Source of the DNA: CAZCGA01 sp964498075
Lineage (GTDB): Bacteria; Desulfobacterota; Binatia; HRBIN30
Assembly: GCA_964498075.1 (NCBI GenBank)
Contig: CAZCGA010000020.1
Span: forward strand, 1 to 64,000
Reading direction: 5' to 3'
DNA length: 64,000 nt
In this document: piece after piece, positions 33,824-42,686 of the stretch
Numbering within the stretch: position 1 is the first letter of the stretch
Layout of the letters: every line of letters begins with the position of its first letter
Program-made: the position numbers and the translations under genes
The notes under the pieces: model-generated
What the model saw: the letters and a program-made list of their open reading frames with translations, nothing else
Database searches by the model: none
Told to the model about the DNA's origin: nothing

Positions 33824-34207
33824 CTACACCAGGAACTTCCCGTTGCCCGAGGCGACCGGGCGCGCCGGATCGTCTTGCCATGCGATCACATGCACCACGG
33901 CGACTCGGCGGCCGAGCTTGAAGATGTCGGCGCGCGCCCGGGTGGTCGTCGGGCCGGCGGAACGCAGGTAGTCGATGGTGAAGTTGATCGGCTTCGGCAC
34001 ACGATCGGTGCCGCTTTCGTCGATCAGGCGGAGCAGCGCCGTCAGCTCGAGGAACGCGCCGATGACTCCGCCGTGGATCGCCGGCAGCATGACGTTGCCG
34101 ATGATCTCCTCGCGGAAGGGCAGCACACATTCCAGCACGCCGTCGACACGGTCCACCGCAGCGCCCAGGAAGCGAGCGTACGGAATGGCATCGAGGACGT
34201 CCCTCAC
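33824..34207 (-). CDS. PaaI-like hotdog thioesterase
   Basis: 127 residues, one hotdog fold of the acyl-CoA thioesterase 4HBT/PaaI type. The central helix carries AIHGGVIGAFLELTA, with the motif HGGVIGAFLE holding the usual His and Gly pair and an acidic residue. It hydrolyses an acyl-CoA; the substrate is unknown. The start overlaps the stop of the upstream thioesterase by four bases, so they may act as a heteromer. Confidence 0.85.
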   Translation of the reverse strand: MRDVLDAIPYARFLGAAVDRVDGVLECVLPFREEIIGNVMLPAIHGGVIGAFLELTALLRLIDESGTDRVPKPINFTIDYLRSAGPTTTRARADIFKLGRRVAVVHVIAWQDDPARPVASGNGKFLV

Positions 34208-34719
34208 GACGGTTCCTCCCCTTCCTCCTCGGGGGTGCCTTCGCGCACGAGGCGCTCGAAGGAAGTCATGGCCCGATTTGCCCCCAGCATGAAGGTGCCC
34301 AGGCAGCTGGCGAACGGGTTATCCGGCGCGCGCTCATAGGCGATGCCGCGGATGAAGGCGACGTTGCGCGTCACCTTGTAGCACTCGACGCGTCCGTACA
34401 GATCGAGCCCCGGGGTCGCAGCGCGTACGTAGTCGACGCGGAGATCCACCGTGGCAATGGAGCGCAGGACGTCGAGGGCGCACGCAACCGCCAGCCCGGA
34501 GGCGTGATCGAGGAGCGTGGTGATGGCGCCGCCGAAGACGACCTTGCGCACCGGGTCGCCGATCAGCTCGGGGCGGTAGGGCAACATGATGACCGCGAAA
34601 CCTGGCCCGGTCTCGACCACCTTCATGCCGAGGTAGCGCGCATGCGGAGTGTAGCTGGTCATGTCCTCCCGGCCCGGGCCGAAGAGGGAAGCGAGGGCGT
34701 ATTGCCGATTCGTCGACAT
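34204..34719 (-). CDS. Hotdog thioesterase, second of a coupled pair
   Basis: 171 residues from the ATG at 34719 (a GTG at 34737 is possible). Hotdog motifs: VVFGGAITTLLDHASGLAV with the catalytic-type D near 82 and VDLRVDYVRAATPG. Upstream a TACAAT (34733-34728 on this strand) could be a -10 box, which would leave almost no leader before the ATG. The two genes are probably a duplicated pair with divergent N-termini. Confidence 0.82.
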   Translation of the reverse strand: MSTNRQYALASLFGPGREDMTSYTPHARYLGMKVVETGPGFAVIMLPYRPELIGDPVRKVVFGGAITTLLDHASGLAVACALDVLRSIATVDLRVDYVRAATPGLDLYGRVECYKVTRNVAFIRGIAYERAPDNPFASCLGTFMLGANRAMTSFERLVREGTPEEEGEEPS

Positions 34720-34813
34720 CGGGCGGGATTGTAGCACGAGGTGTGGGCGCCGGCCTGCGCTGCGTTGCGGTGCAACGGAGCAGTACGTTTCGATTCTCGA
34801 TTGCTCCGCTGCG

Positions 34814-35893
34814 TTACGGCGGACTCACGGTCTGCTCGGAGAGAAAACGTTGCAGCTCGGCTGCTGCAACAGCGTGCCCGCGTGGGTTCCAATGCCAGTT
34901 CCCAGGGATGAACACGTCCTTCGGGTTGGCTCGGCTGATCGGATCACTCAGGTCCAAGAAGGGTGTGGCATGGGTCTGCGCATACAGGCGCAGCCAGTTG
35001 CGTCGTTGCCGGTCCACAGGCGCCTCGCTAGTGCCCGGGAGAAACATGATGACCGGGGCAAACGCACGCTCTTTGGCCAACTGCAAGAAGCGATCGAAGA
35101 TGGCCGCATTGAGATCGAACTCCGCGCTTGTGTAGCGCCAGTACAGATTGTTGAGCGCCACAACCAGACTGAGACGGTCGAAGACGTCCGGCTGCGGATG
35201 CGGGATCGTGATCAGACGTCCGGACTCCAGTTGAAAGCGTGGGATGGGGAAACCCGCTCCAGCGTACCGCGGACGCACCCGACGGAAATCATCAGTGTAC
35301 ATTGCCAGCACTACCACACGTGGTGACGATACCAGCCCCACCTCTTCCAGCGCGCGCAGCATCAAATCCGGCCCATATCCGGTCATGCCGAGGTTGTCGA
35401 TCCGCCAGGTGGGCTCGAGCGTCTCGAGGACGTTCGTGAAGCGTTCCGACTCCTCGACCCCCTCGCCAAACACAAACGAGTCCCCCAGCACGACAATACG
35501 TCGACGCGCATCGGGTTCGTCGAGCTCGCGGCTACTCCGGAAGCCGTGGCGATTCGAGACGAGCGTGAGACGCCGCGGATTGCGCTGTGGGTAAAGGTAG
35601 GTGGTCGTGCGGGACGGCCAGAGGCGGTATCCATAGGGATCGAACCGCTGGTAGAGGTCTGGACGATCACAAGTCGGCGGATAGACGCGCGCCCGGAATC
35701 GCCCCGTCATACGCAGGCCGATTTCACCCAGGCACAGCGACACTCCGAGTGCCACCAGGCACAGGAGGCCGTTCAGCGCCACACTGGGAAGCTTTGGCCG
35801 CACGTGGGAGCAGATTTCCGCTAGCCCGTACACCAAAGCGCCGGTGATTTCCAGCGTTGATGGCGTGCGCACGATGGCGCAAGGTCGTTGCAT
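34814..35893 (-). CDS. Membrane-anchored SGNH/GDSL hydrolase-like protein
   Basis: 359 residues from the ATG at 35893. A hydrophobic segment near 36-56 anchors it. The SGNH block I motif is IVVLGDSFVFGEGVEE with the nucleophile serine near 137. The C-terminal block V is WHWNPRGHAVAAAEL with the usual catalytic histidine. Such proteins deacylate or transfer acyl groups on polysaccharides and lipids of the envelope. The frame continues upstream to 36070, but those residues overlap the NamZ-type gene and look non-coding. Confidence 0.8.
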   Translation of the reverse strand: MQRPCAIVRTPSTLEITGALVYGLAEICSHVRPKLPSVALNGLLCLVALGVSLCLGEIGLRMTGRFRARVYPPTCDRPDLYQRFDPYGYRLWPSRTTTYLYPQRNPRRLTLVSNRHGFRSSRELDEPDARRRIVVLGDSFVFGEGVEESERFTNVLETLEPTWRIDNLGMTGYGPDLMLRALEEVGLVSSPRVVVLAMYTDDFRRVRPRYAGAGFPIPRFQLESGRLITIPHPQPDVFDRLSLVVALNNLYWRYTSAEFDLNAAIFDRFLQLAKERAFAPVIMFLPGTSEAPVDRQRRNWLRLYAQTHATPFLDLSDPISRANPKDVFIPGNWHWNPRGHAVAAAELQRFLSEQTVSPP

Positions 35894-35975
35894 TGCGCAC
35901 GCCGTGGAATGGAATTCCGCGGCTACGGGGTGAAGAAGTCCTCTGAAAGAGGACTCAAGGGGTGGCGATTCGCGA

Positions 35976-37181
35976 TCAGCGGTAGAGCAGGACCGCCTCG
36001 CGTTCTGCGCGCCAGGCACTCTCGTCGGCCGAGGCCAGGGCGTCGAGGTCCGCGGGTGTGGCCGCAGCATCGTCGACCCACTGACGCAGCAGCTCGCTGC
36101 CGTTGATCACGTCGATCGCCACGCGATCCGGCTCGTACTCGTAGATGAAGTCGCGCCAGAGTGCGTACTCCGGTCGCAGCGCCCGCAACGCCTTGAATGC
36201 GAGGGCGAGGAGACGCCACGGGCGGAAGGCGTTGTGATCGTACGCCGTATCGTCGACATGGATCTGCACCCCGGCGCACGGCGTGCCGGCGTGCTTGTGG
36301 AACGTCGGCTCGAACCAGCACGTCCTTAGCCGACAGCCGCACAGCCACTCCGGCGCCAGAGCGGCCATCGTGGCCAGCAGCGCACGCGGCTCGAGATCCG
36401 GCGCACCGAGGAGCTCGAGCGGCCGCGTCGTGCCGCGCCCTTCGGACAGCGTCGTGCCTTCCAGCAGCACCGTGCCGGCGAAACAGCGCGCCATCCACAG
36501 ATTGGATGCGTTGGGGCTCGGATTGACCCAGGTGCGCTCGCCCAGCGGCCATCCAAATCCCGGAGCGCTCGCCGGCTTCCAGCCTTCCATGGTGACGACC
36601 TCGACGTCGACGTCGAGGTGCAGCGTGCGCACGAACCACCGCCCCAGCTCGCCGAGCGTGAGACCGTGACGCATCGGCAAGGGGCCGGCGCCCACGAAGC
36701 TCTCGCATCCCGCGCGCAGTCGCAGCCCCTCCACGGGACGGCCGATTGGGTTCGGGCGGTCGAGAATCCAGACCGTCTTGCGGTGCGCGGCGGCGCCTTC
36801 GAGCATGTAGCGCAGCGTCGTCACGAAACTGTAGATGCGGCAGCCGACGTCCTGCAGGTCGACGAGCAGCACATCGAAGCAGTCCATCATTGCCGCGGTC
36901 GGACGGCGCACCTCACCATACAGACTGAAGACTGGAATCCCGTGCACCGGATCGGCGAAGTCGGCCGACTCGATCATGTTGTCCTGCTTGTCGCCGCGCA
37001 GCCCGTGCTGCGGGCCGAAGGCCGCCACCAGCTCGACGTCATCGAGCCTCGCGAGGGCATCGAGCGAGTGGACGAGGTCGCCGGTCACCGAGGCCGGATG
37101 TGCGAGCAACGCCACACGGCGGCCGGCGATCGGTTTCCGAAGCGCGGGCTCTTCCAGCAGGCGATCGATGCCGAACCGCAT
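35976..37181 (-). CDS. namZ: DUF1343/NamZ-type exo-beta-N-acetylmuramidase
   Basis: 401 residues, full length for DUF1343. Characteristic blocks: AFGPQHGLRGDKQDNM, VFSLYGEVRRPT, DVLLVDLQDVGCRIYSFVTT and WILDRPNPIGR. DUF1343 includes NamZ, which removes terminal MurNAc from peptidoglycan fragments for cell-wall recycling. No signal peptide is visible, so a cytoplasmic place is likely unless the start is misjudged. Start ATG 37181. Specificity is by family only. Confidence 0.88.
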   Translation of the reverse strand: MRFGIDRLLEEPALRKPIAGRRVALLAHPASVTGDLVHSLDALARLDDVELVAAFGPQHGLRGDKQDNMIESADFADPVHGIPVFSLYGEVRRPTAAMMDCFDVLLVDLQDVGCRIYSFVTTLRYMLEGAAAHRKTVWILDRPNPIGRPVEGLRLRAGCESFVGAGPLPMRHGLTLGELGRWFVRTLHLDVDVEVVTMEGWKPASAPGFGWPLGERTWVNPSPNASNLWMARCFAGTVLLEGTTLSEGRGTTRPLELLGAPDLEPRALLATMAALAPEWLCGCRLRTCWFEPTFHKHAGTPCAGVQIHVDDTAYDHNAFRPWRLLALAFKALRALRPEYALWRDFIYEYEPDRVAIDVINGSELLRQWVDDAAATPADLDALASADESAWRAEREAVLLYR

Positions 37182-37190
37182 GCCCCGCGC

Positions 37191-37766
37191 TTAGCCTGGA
37201 TCGACGCTGGAGTCCACGCCCGGCGCCCCGAGGGTCAGGGCGAAGGCGTCGGGGTGATGAAAATCCGGCTTCCCCGCCGGATGCTGCAGCGCCCAGTACG
37301 ACAGTGCCCCACTCTCTTCTTCGATGACCGCTGCGAGTGCCAGTCGAAGCGGAGCATCTGAATGAGTGGCTGACAGGCGGTCGAGGCGGAGCAGCACTTC
37401 AAGTTCGAGTCGATCCGCCAAGCGACGTACGATGATTTCCGGCGCCACCATCTTGTCCGGCAGCGCCGCAATCTCGCGGTAACTTTGAAAGGCGTAGATC
37501 GCCCACTCACCCGAGGGAGCGAAGTTGAGCTCGTAATACGCAGGCGTGCCCTCCAGCGCGGTGAACACCTCGAAGCACGTGTGCTCCCAGAGCCCGTGCC
37601 CCACGCACGATGCACGCGGCGGCGGAATGCGCAGCCGGTCAAGATCACCGTCGACAGAGAACGTCAGCGCGAGCACGGCGCCTGGCGACCAGCGCACGCG
37701 CGCGGCAACGCCACGCACGACATCCGTGCGCGTCTGCGGATGACAGGTGAGCGTGACGGAGGTCAT
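37191..37766 (-). CDS. DOMON-like domain protein
   Basis: 191 residues starting at ATG 37766. A beta-sandwich domain of the DOMON/CBM9-like type: a strand-rich N-terminal half with ARVRWSPGAVLALTFSVDG, LWEHTCFEVFTA and YYELNFAPSGEWAIYAF. These domains bind sugars or haem. There is no signal peptide. It lies 9 bases from the NamZ-type gene on the same strand, so the two form an operon and may share sugar-related work. Confidence 0.75.
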   Translation of the reverse strand: MTSVTLTCHPQTRTDVVRGVAARVRWSPGAVLALTFSVDGDLDRLRIPPPRASCVGHGLWEHTCFEVFTALEGTPAYYELNFAPSGEWAIYAFQSYREIAALPDKMVAPEIIVRRLADRLELEVLLRLDRLSATHSDAPLRLALAAVIEEESGALSYWALQHPAGKPDFHHPDAFALTLGAPGVDSSVDPG

Positions 37767-37852
37767 CGTGGAGCTGCCTCGCTGGTTCAGTCGGTGCCGC
37801 GAGCGACCACCTACCACACGCGGCGCGAAAACGCTCACCGCAATCGAATGGT

Positions 37853-39061
37853 ATGAGCACTCCCTGGTTTTCCAGCGCCTCGAAAAGTGATACGACCGGC
37901 CGGTTTCAGATGATGACCTCACAGCACCCGGCCGCGGCCCGCGGCGAGCTCTCTCTGTCTCGATCGCCTGACGGCACGCTGCTGATGCACTTTGGCGGGG
38001 CGTGGCAGCTGCGCAGCACGCTGCCGTCCCCGAGCACGGTGCAACGTGAGATCGAGTCTACACCGCCGCGGCGCGTCGCCTTCGACACGGCGCAGCTCAC
38101 CGCCTGGGACAGCGGCCTGCTCACGTTCCTCACCAAGGTCACGGAGCTGTGCCAGCAGCGGCAGATCCCCACCGAGCGCGACGGTTTGCCGACCGGGGTG
38201 CGGCGTCTGCTGGCGTTGGCGGAGGCCGTCCCGGAGCGCAAGGGCGCGCGCCAAGGTAGCGTGATGCCGTCGTGGCTGGCGCGGCTCGGCACGGCGGTGC
38301 TGGATGCTCGTGAGCCGGCGAGGGCGATGCTCGACTTCATCGGGCAGATCACCGTGGCGTTCGGCAAGCTGCTGCGTCGCCAAGCGCGCTATCGCAATTC
38401 CGATCTGCTGCTGCTCATCCAGCAAGCCGGTGCCGACGCGCTCGGCATCGTCACCCTGATCAGCTTCCTGGTGGGCACCATCCTCGCCTTCGTCGGTGCG
38501 GTGCAGCTGCAGCAGTTCGGCGCGGCGATCTATGTTGCGGACCTGGTGGGCATCGCCATGGTGCGCGAGATGGGCGCCATGATGACGGCGATCGTCATCG
38601 CCGGCCGCACGGGGGCCGCGTACGCCGCCCAGCTCGGCAGCATGAAGGTCACGCAAGAGATCGACGCGCTGACCACCATGGGCATCTCGCCCTTGGAGTT
38701 CCTGGTCCTACCGCGCATGTTGGCCCTGTGTCTGATGATGCCGCTACTGTGTCTGTATGCCGACTTCATCGGCATCCTCGGCGGCGGTGCCGTCGGCGTG
38801 GGGATGCTGAAGCTGGCGCCCCTCGTCTACTACAATCAAACGGCCGCTGCCGTGCACCTGCCTGACCTGGTCGGCGGCGTGTTCAAGGCCTCGGTGTACG
38901 GCGTGCTGATCGCCATCTCCGGCTGCCTGCGCGGCATGCAGTGCGGCAACAGCTCCTCGGCGGTCGGCGAGGCCGCCACGTCGGCGGTGGTCACCGGCAT
39001 CGTGTTCGTCATCAGCGCCTGCGGCCTGTTCGCGGTGATCTTCTATGTCCTTGGCATCTGA
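37853..39061 (+). CDS. mlaE: MlaE-family lipid ABC transporter permease with STAS-like N-terminus
   Basis: 402 residues (ATGs at 37910 and 37913 are alternative starts). The N-terminal about 130 residues look like an MlaB-type STAS domain (strands around LLMHFGGAWQL, helix DTAQLTAWDSGLLTFL). The rest is the MlaE/DUF140 permease (about 165-400) with VGTILAFVGAVQLQQFGA, EMGAMMTAIVIAGRTGAAYAA and TMGISPLEFLVLPR. It moves phospholipids between inner and outer membrane with MlaF and MlaD. The fusion removes the need for a separate MlaB. Confidence 0.92.
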   Translation: MSTPWFSSASKSDTTGRFQMMTSQHPAAARGELSLSRSPDGTLLMHFGGAWQLRSTLPSPSTVQREIESTPPRRVAFDTAQLTAWDSGLLTFLTKVTELCQQRQIPTERDGLPTGVRRLLALAEAVPERKGARQGSVMPSWLARLGTAVLDAREPARAMLDFIGQITVAFGKLLRRQARYRNSDLLLLIQQAGADALGIVTLISFLVGTILAFVGAVQLQQFGAAIYVADLVGIAMVREMGAMMTAIVIAGRTGAAYAAQLGSMKVTQEIDALTTMGISPLEFLVLPRMLALCLMMPLLCLYADFIGILGGGAVGVGMLKLAPLVYYNQTAAAVHLPDLVGGVFKASVYGVLIAISGCLRGMQCGNSSSAVGEAATSAVVTGIVFVISACGLFAVIFYVLGI

Positions 39062-39863
39062 GCCCGTGACGTCGTCCGGCCCGCCGACCGATCCGCAGGC
39101 GCACATCACGGTCCGCAACCTGACGATGGCGTACGGCACCTTTGTGCTGATGCGCGACCTGGATTTCACCATCCGCCACGGCGACGTGTTCATCATCATG
39201 GGCGGCAGCGGCTGCGGCAAGAGCACGTTGCTGCGCCATCTCATCGGTCTCAACGAGCCCGCAAAGGGCGAGATCTGGTACGGGCAGGAGAACTTCACCG
39301 CCGCCGATCTGCTGCGCCGCCAACAGATGCTGCAGCGCTTCGGGGTGCTCTATCAGAGCGGCGCCTTGTGGAGCTCGATGACCTTGGCGGAGAACATCGG
39401 GCTGCCGCTCGGCGAGTACACCGACCTGCGCCCGGCGGAGATCCGCGAGGTGGCCGCCTTGAAACTGGCCTTGGTGGGATTGAAAGGCTTCGAGGACTTC
39501 TACCCCTCGCAAATCAGCGGCGGGATGCAGAAGCGCGCCGGGCTGGCGCGGGCGATGGCGCTCGACCCCGAGGTGCTGTTCTTCGACGAGCCGTCCGCCG
39601 GGCTCGATCCGATCAGCTCGAAGCTGCTGGACGACCTGATTCTGGAGCTGCGCCACAGTCTGGGATCGACGATCGTCATCGTCACCCACGAGCTGGCGAG
39701 TATCTTCGCCATCGCCAACAACAGCGTGTTTCTCGACGTCGAGACGCGGACCATGACGGCGCTGGGTCCGCCGAAGGAGCTGCTGCACTCGGACAATGCG
39801 AACGTGCGGCGCTTCCTGACCCGTGGGGAAGAGAACGGCGCCGCAGGGAGGACCGATGGGTAG
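39045..39863 (+). CDS. mlaF: MlaF-type lipid ABC transporter ATPase
   Basis: 272 residues. Walker A GGSGCGKST near 55, signature ISGGMQKR near 155, Walker B VLFFDEPSAGLDP near 174, and the H-loop THELASI near 217. It drives the MlaE permease. The start lies 17 bases inside the mlaE end. Confidence 0.94.
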   Translation: MSLASEPVTSSGPPTDPQAHITVRNLTMAYGTFVLMRDLDFTIRHGDVFIIMGGSGCGKSTLLRHLIGLNEPAKGEIWYGQENFTAADLLRRQQMLQRFGVLYQSGALWSSMTLAENIGLPLGEYTDLRPAEIREVAALKLALVGLKGFEDFYPSQISGGMQKRAGLARAMALDPEVLFFDEPSAGLDPISSKLLDDLILELRHSLGSTIVIVTHELASIFAIANNSVFLDVETRTMTALGPPKELLHSDNANVRRFLTRGEENGAAGRTDG

Positions 39864-40839
39864 GAAAGCGAACCCGGCACTGATCGGCGGCTTCGTCGTC
39901 GGCGCCATTGCCTTGGCGGTGATTGGTCTCCTCGTCTTCGGCTCCGGGCAGATGTTCAAGCACACGGTCACGTACGTGTGCTTCTTTCCCGGCGCGGTGG
40001 ACGGGCTCAACCTCGGCGCGCCGGTGAAGCTGAAGGGCGTGGAAATTGGAACGGTCACGGACATTGGGTTGCGGTTCGGCGAGATGTCCGGCAAGGTCAT
40101 CGACGCCGAGGAGGTGTCCCGGGGCATCCGCATTCCGGTCACCATTCAGATCGAGCGCGACAAGGTCGGCGAGCGCGGCGCCAACACCGCCAACTTCGGT
40201 GACCCCGCCAACCTGAAGAGATTAGTCAATCTGGGTTTGCGGGCGCAGCTCAACTCACAGAGCATGGTCACCGGGCTGCTGTTCGTGCAGCTCGATTTCA
40301 AGCCGGGCACGCCGGCCACGTTGGTCATGCCGGAGGGCTCCAAGCCCGATGAAATTCCCACGGTCCCGACCGCGATGGAGCAGATGCAGTCGGCGGCGCA
40401 GCAGATCATGAGGAAGCTGGAAGACTTGCACGTCGAGCGCCTCGTGCAGTCGGCGAGCGAGGCCGTGGAAGGAATCAGCCAGGTGGTGAACTCACCGGGG
40501 CTGAAGCGCGCACTCGAGACGCTCCCGGATACCATGGCCAACGTGAATCAGGCGGTAACCAGCTTGCGGGAGCTCAGCACCGGGCTCGACAGCAAGGACG
40601 GGCCACTCCTCGATAGCCTCAAGGGCACGTCGGACAAGGCCAGCGCCGCAATGGAGCAGGCGCGGCTGACGCTGCAGAGCGTGCAGGCGTTGGCCGATCC
40701 CAACTCGGCGCTCGCCGGCCAGCTGACCAGCTCGCTGCAGGAGATCGCCAGCGCGGCGCGGGCGATGCGGCTGTTGGCGGACTACCTCGAACGCAACCCC
40801 AGCGCCCTGGTGCGCGGAAAGGACACGACTACACGATGA
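39856..40839 (+). CDS. mlaD: MCE-domain lipid-binding protein, MlaD type
   Basis: 327 residues. One membrane helix (8-30), an MCE domain (about 38-145; GAVDGLNLGAPVKLKGVEIG), and a long helical C-terminal part. The single MCE domain forms hexameric rings that hand lipids to the permease. The start, ATG 39856 with GGGAGG before it, overlaps the mlaF stop. The C-terminal extension is longer than in E. coli MlaD and may form a needle as in LetB/Mce-type proteins. Confidence 0.92.
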   Translation: MGRKANPALIGGFVVGAIALAVIGLLVFGSGQMFKHTVTYVCFFPGAVDGLNLGAPVKLKGVEIGTVTDIGLRFGEMSGKVIDAEEVSRGIRIPVTIQIERDKVGERGANTANFGDPANLKRLVNLGLRAQLNSQSMVTGLLFVQLDFKPGTPATLVMPEGSKPDEIPTVPTAMEQMQSAAQQIMRKLEDLHVERLVQSASEAVEGISQVVNSPGLKRALETLPDTMANVNQAVTSLRELSTGLDSKDGPLLDSLKGTSDKASAAMEQARLTLQSVQALADPNSALAGQLTSSLQEIASAARAMRLLADYLERNPSALVRGKDTTTR

Positions 40840-41468
40840 CGCACGCGTCCACTCGCCGCCTTGCCCTGGCGCTGCTGCCGCTGCTCGGTGCCGCCGGCTG
40901 CTCCGTGCTCGCACCGCAACCCGATCCCTCCCGCTTCTTCACCCTTACTGCACTTCCCGCCGCGCAGCTGCCCGGGGCGGCGCGCGACGGGACGGCCACC
41001 GTGTACGGCCTCGGGCCCATCAAGCTGCCGGCGTATCTCGACCGCAACGAGGTGGCGACGCGCATCTCGCCGACCGAGCTGACCTACTCGGCGACGGATC
41101 GCTGGGCGGATCCGTTGCAGGCCGACGTCGCGCGCGTGCTGCTGCAGAATCTCTCCGCCTTGCTTGGCACCAACCGGATCGTCGTGTACCCGTGGTCCAG
41201 CACCGTGAAGGTGGACTATCAAGTCGAGGTCGAGCTGTTGCACTTCGAGCGGACCGCCACCAACGAGAGCCAGCTCACGGCGCGCTGGGGCATCCGCGAT
41301 GGGCAAGCGGGCAAGTACCTGGTCATCAAAGAGTCCACCCTGACGCGCCGGGCTGCAACCGGCGCCACGACGGAATCCGTCGCCGCACTAAGCGCTACGT
41401 TGGGCGACCTCAGTCAAGAAGTCGCGTCGGCGCTGCGGACGCTGGGAACGAACCAGCAGCGGCCGTAG
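40836..41468 (+). CDS. PqiC/ABC-type transport auxiliary lipoprotein
   Basis: 210 residues, ATGA overlap with mlaD. Signal peptide with lipobox LGAAGC (C22). The PqiC/DUF330-like domain follows (FFTLTA start, YGLGPIKLPAYLDRNEVATR, RWADPLQADVARVLLQNL). Outer-membrane lipoproteins of this type work with MCE systems. Last gene of the lipid transport operon. Confidence 0.88.
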   Translation: MTHASTRRLALALLPLLGAAGCSVLAPQPDPSRFFTLTALPAAQLPGAARDGTATVYGLGPIKLPAYLDRNEVATRISPTELTYSATDRWADPLQADVARVLLQNLSALLGTNRIVVYPWSSTVKVDYQVEVELLHFERTATNESQLTARWGIRDGQAGKYLVIKESTLTRRAATGATTESVAALSATLGDLSQEVASALRTLGTNQQRP

Positions 41469-41502
41469 CGTGCCGTGCTGAGCGACGCGCCTCCCGGCCT
41501 TC

Positions 41503-41535
41503 CGCCCCAACGAGACCGCGCGCGAACGCGAGTGA
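41503..41535 (+). pseudogene. 3' tail remnant of a DUF4056 gene
   Basis: Eleven codons reading RPNETARERE and a stop, lying in front of the first unknown exported gene. The complete DUF4056 gene ends in RPNETSRKRE plus stop (46798-46830) directly before the second exported gene. The DNA similarity continues through the spacer and ribosome site into the next gene in both places. The remnant shows that the duplicated unit once included DUF4056 in the left copy. Confidence 0.7.
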
Positions 41536-41554
41536 CGCACAAACGGAGGAGACT

Positions 41555-42601
41555 ATGCAGCATTCATCCACATTGAAGACCGGTGCCCGCTGGGCCCGCC
41601 TTGCCGCCATCGCCCTCTACGCCTTTGTCGCTCTGTGCGGCGCCGGTACACCAGCGCTGGCCTTGCCGACGCTGGACGAGTTGATGGCCGATTTCGCCTT
41701 CAGCAAAGACGACGTGCAACGGGTGCGCAATGGCGAGTTGGTCAATACGACCACGAAGGAGACGTCCGATCGGGAGCTCGCCGCGGTCATGGTGTTTCTC
41801 GTCAAGGCACCGGTGCAGAAGCTCATCGCCTCCTTCAAGGCGGGCCCGAGCTCCCGCAACGATCCGCAGGTCCAGTCGGCCACGGAGATCAGCGGTGAGG
41901 GAACGCTCGACGATTTCAAGGCGGTCGTGCTGCAACCGGGCGGCGACAAAGAAACGCAGCGCTATCTCAACGCAGCGCCCGGCGACACGTTGAATCTCTC
42001 CGTAACGGAGATTGCCACCTTCGCGGCGCTCAAGGGCGGCAGCGCCGGGCAGCCGCAGGTCGAAGAGGCGCTGCGAAGGACGCTGCTGGCCCGCTACCAG
42101 GCCTATCGGTCGCAGGGGTTGGGCGGCATCGCGCCTTACGCTCGCGGCAAAGACAAGCAATCCCAGGCGGCAGACGATCTGCGACGCGCGACGGAAGCCG
42201 CCAAAGGAATCAAGAAATACGCCGCGACCTTCTCCGATGTCCTCATGAATTATCCGCAGGGCATCCCCGCGGGGCTCACGCAACATTTCTTCTGCATCCG
42301 TTATGCAATGAGCGGCCGGCCCAACTTTGCTCTCCGGCATCGGCTCGCGATGCCGCTCGAGGATGCCTACGTGATCGCCGATCGCGACTTCTACGTGAGC
42401 TCCGGTTACAACGATACGCAAGCCGTCGCCGGTCTCCTTCCTGTCGAAAACGGGACCGTGGTCGTGTACCTGAACCGCACCACCACCGACCAACTCGGCG
42501 GCTTTGGCGCGTCGGCCAAGCAGGCGATCGGCCGCGGCATGATGGCCAAGCAAATCAGTGAGATCTTCGAGAAGGCCCGCGCGGGATTCAAGGGCCAGTG
42601 A
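41555..42601 (+). CDS. Unknown exported protein, copy A
   Basis: 348 residues, with CGGAGGAG before the ATG at 41555. A signal peptide is cleaved near PALA (residue 35). The mature part has no domain I recognise. Conserved stretches shared with copy B at 46848-47888 are TLDELMADFAFSKDDVQRVR, VVLQPGGDKET and LPVENGTVVVYLNRTTTDQL, and both end SEIFEKARAGFK-like. No catalytic motif is obvious. It is always beside a PPK2 gene in this window; a periplasmic partner of the module is inferred. Confidence 0.8.
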   Translation: MQHSSTLKTGARWARLAAIALYAFVALCGAGTPALALPTLDELMADFAFSKDDVQRVRNGELVNTTTKETSDRELAAVMVFLVKAPVQKLIASFKAGPSSRNDPQVQSATEISGEGTLDDFKAVVLQPGGDKETQRYLNAAPGDTLNLSVTEIATFAALKGGSAGQPQVEEALRRTLLARYQAYRSQGLGGIAPYARGKDKQSQAADDLRRATEAAKGIKKYAATFSDVLMNYPQGIPAGLTQHFFCIRYAMSGRPNFALRHRLAMPLEDAYVIADRDFYVSSGYNDTQAVAGLLPVENGTVVVYLNRTTTDQLGGFGASAKQAIGRGMMAKQISEIFEKARAGFKGQ

Positions 42602-42686
42602 GGCGTCGATCCGCATGCGTCGGCCTGTTCCAGACCGTCGAGCGCTGCAATCTCTCTTGTCGCCATCGAACGAAGGGATACAGCAC

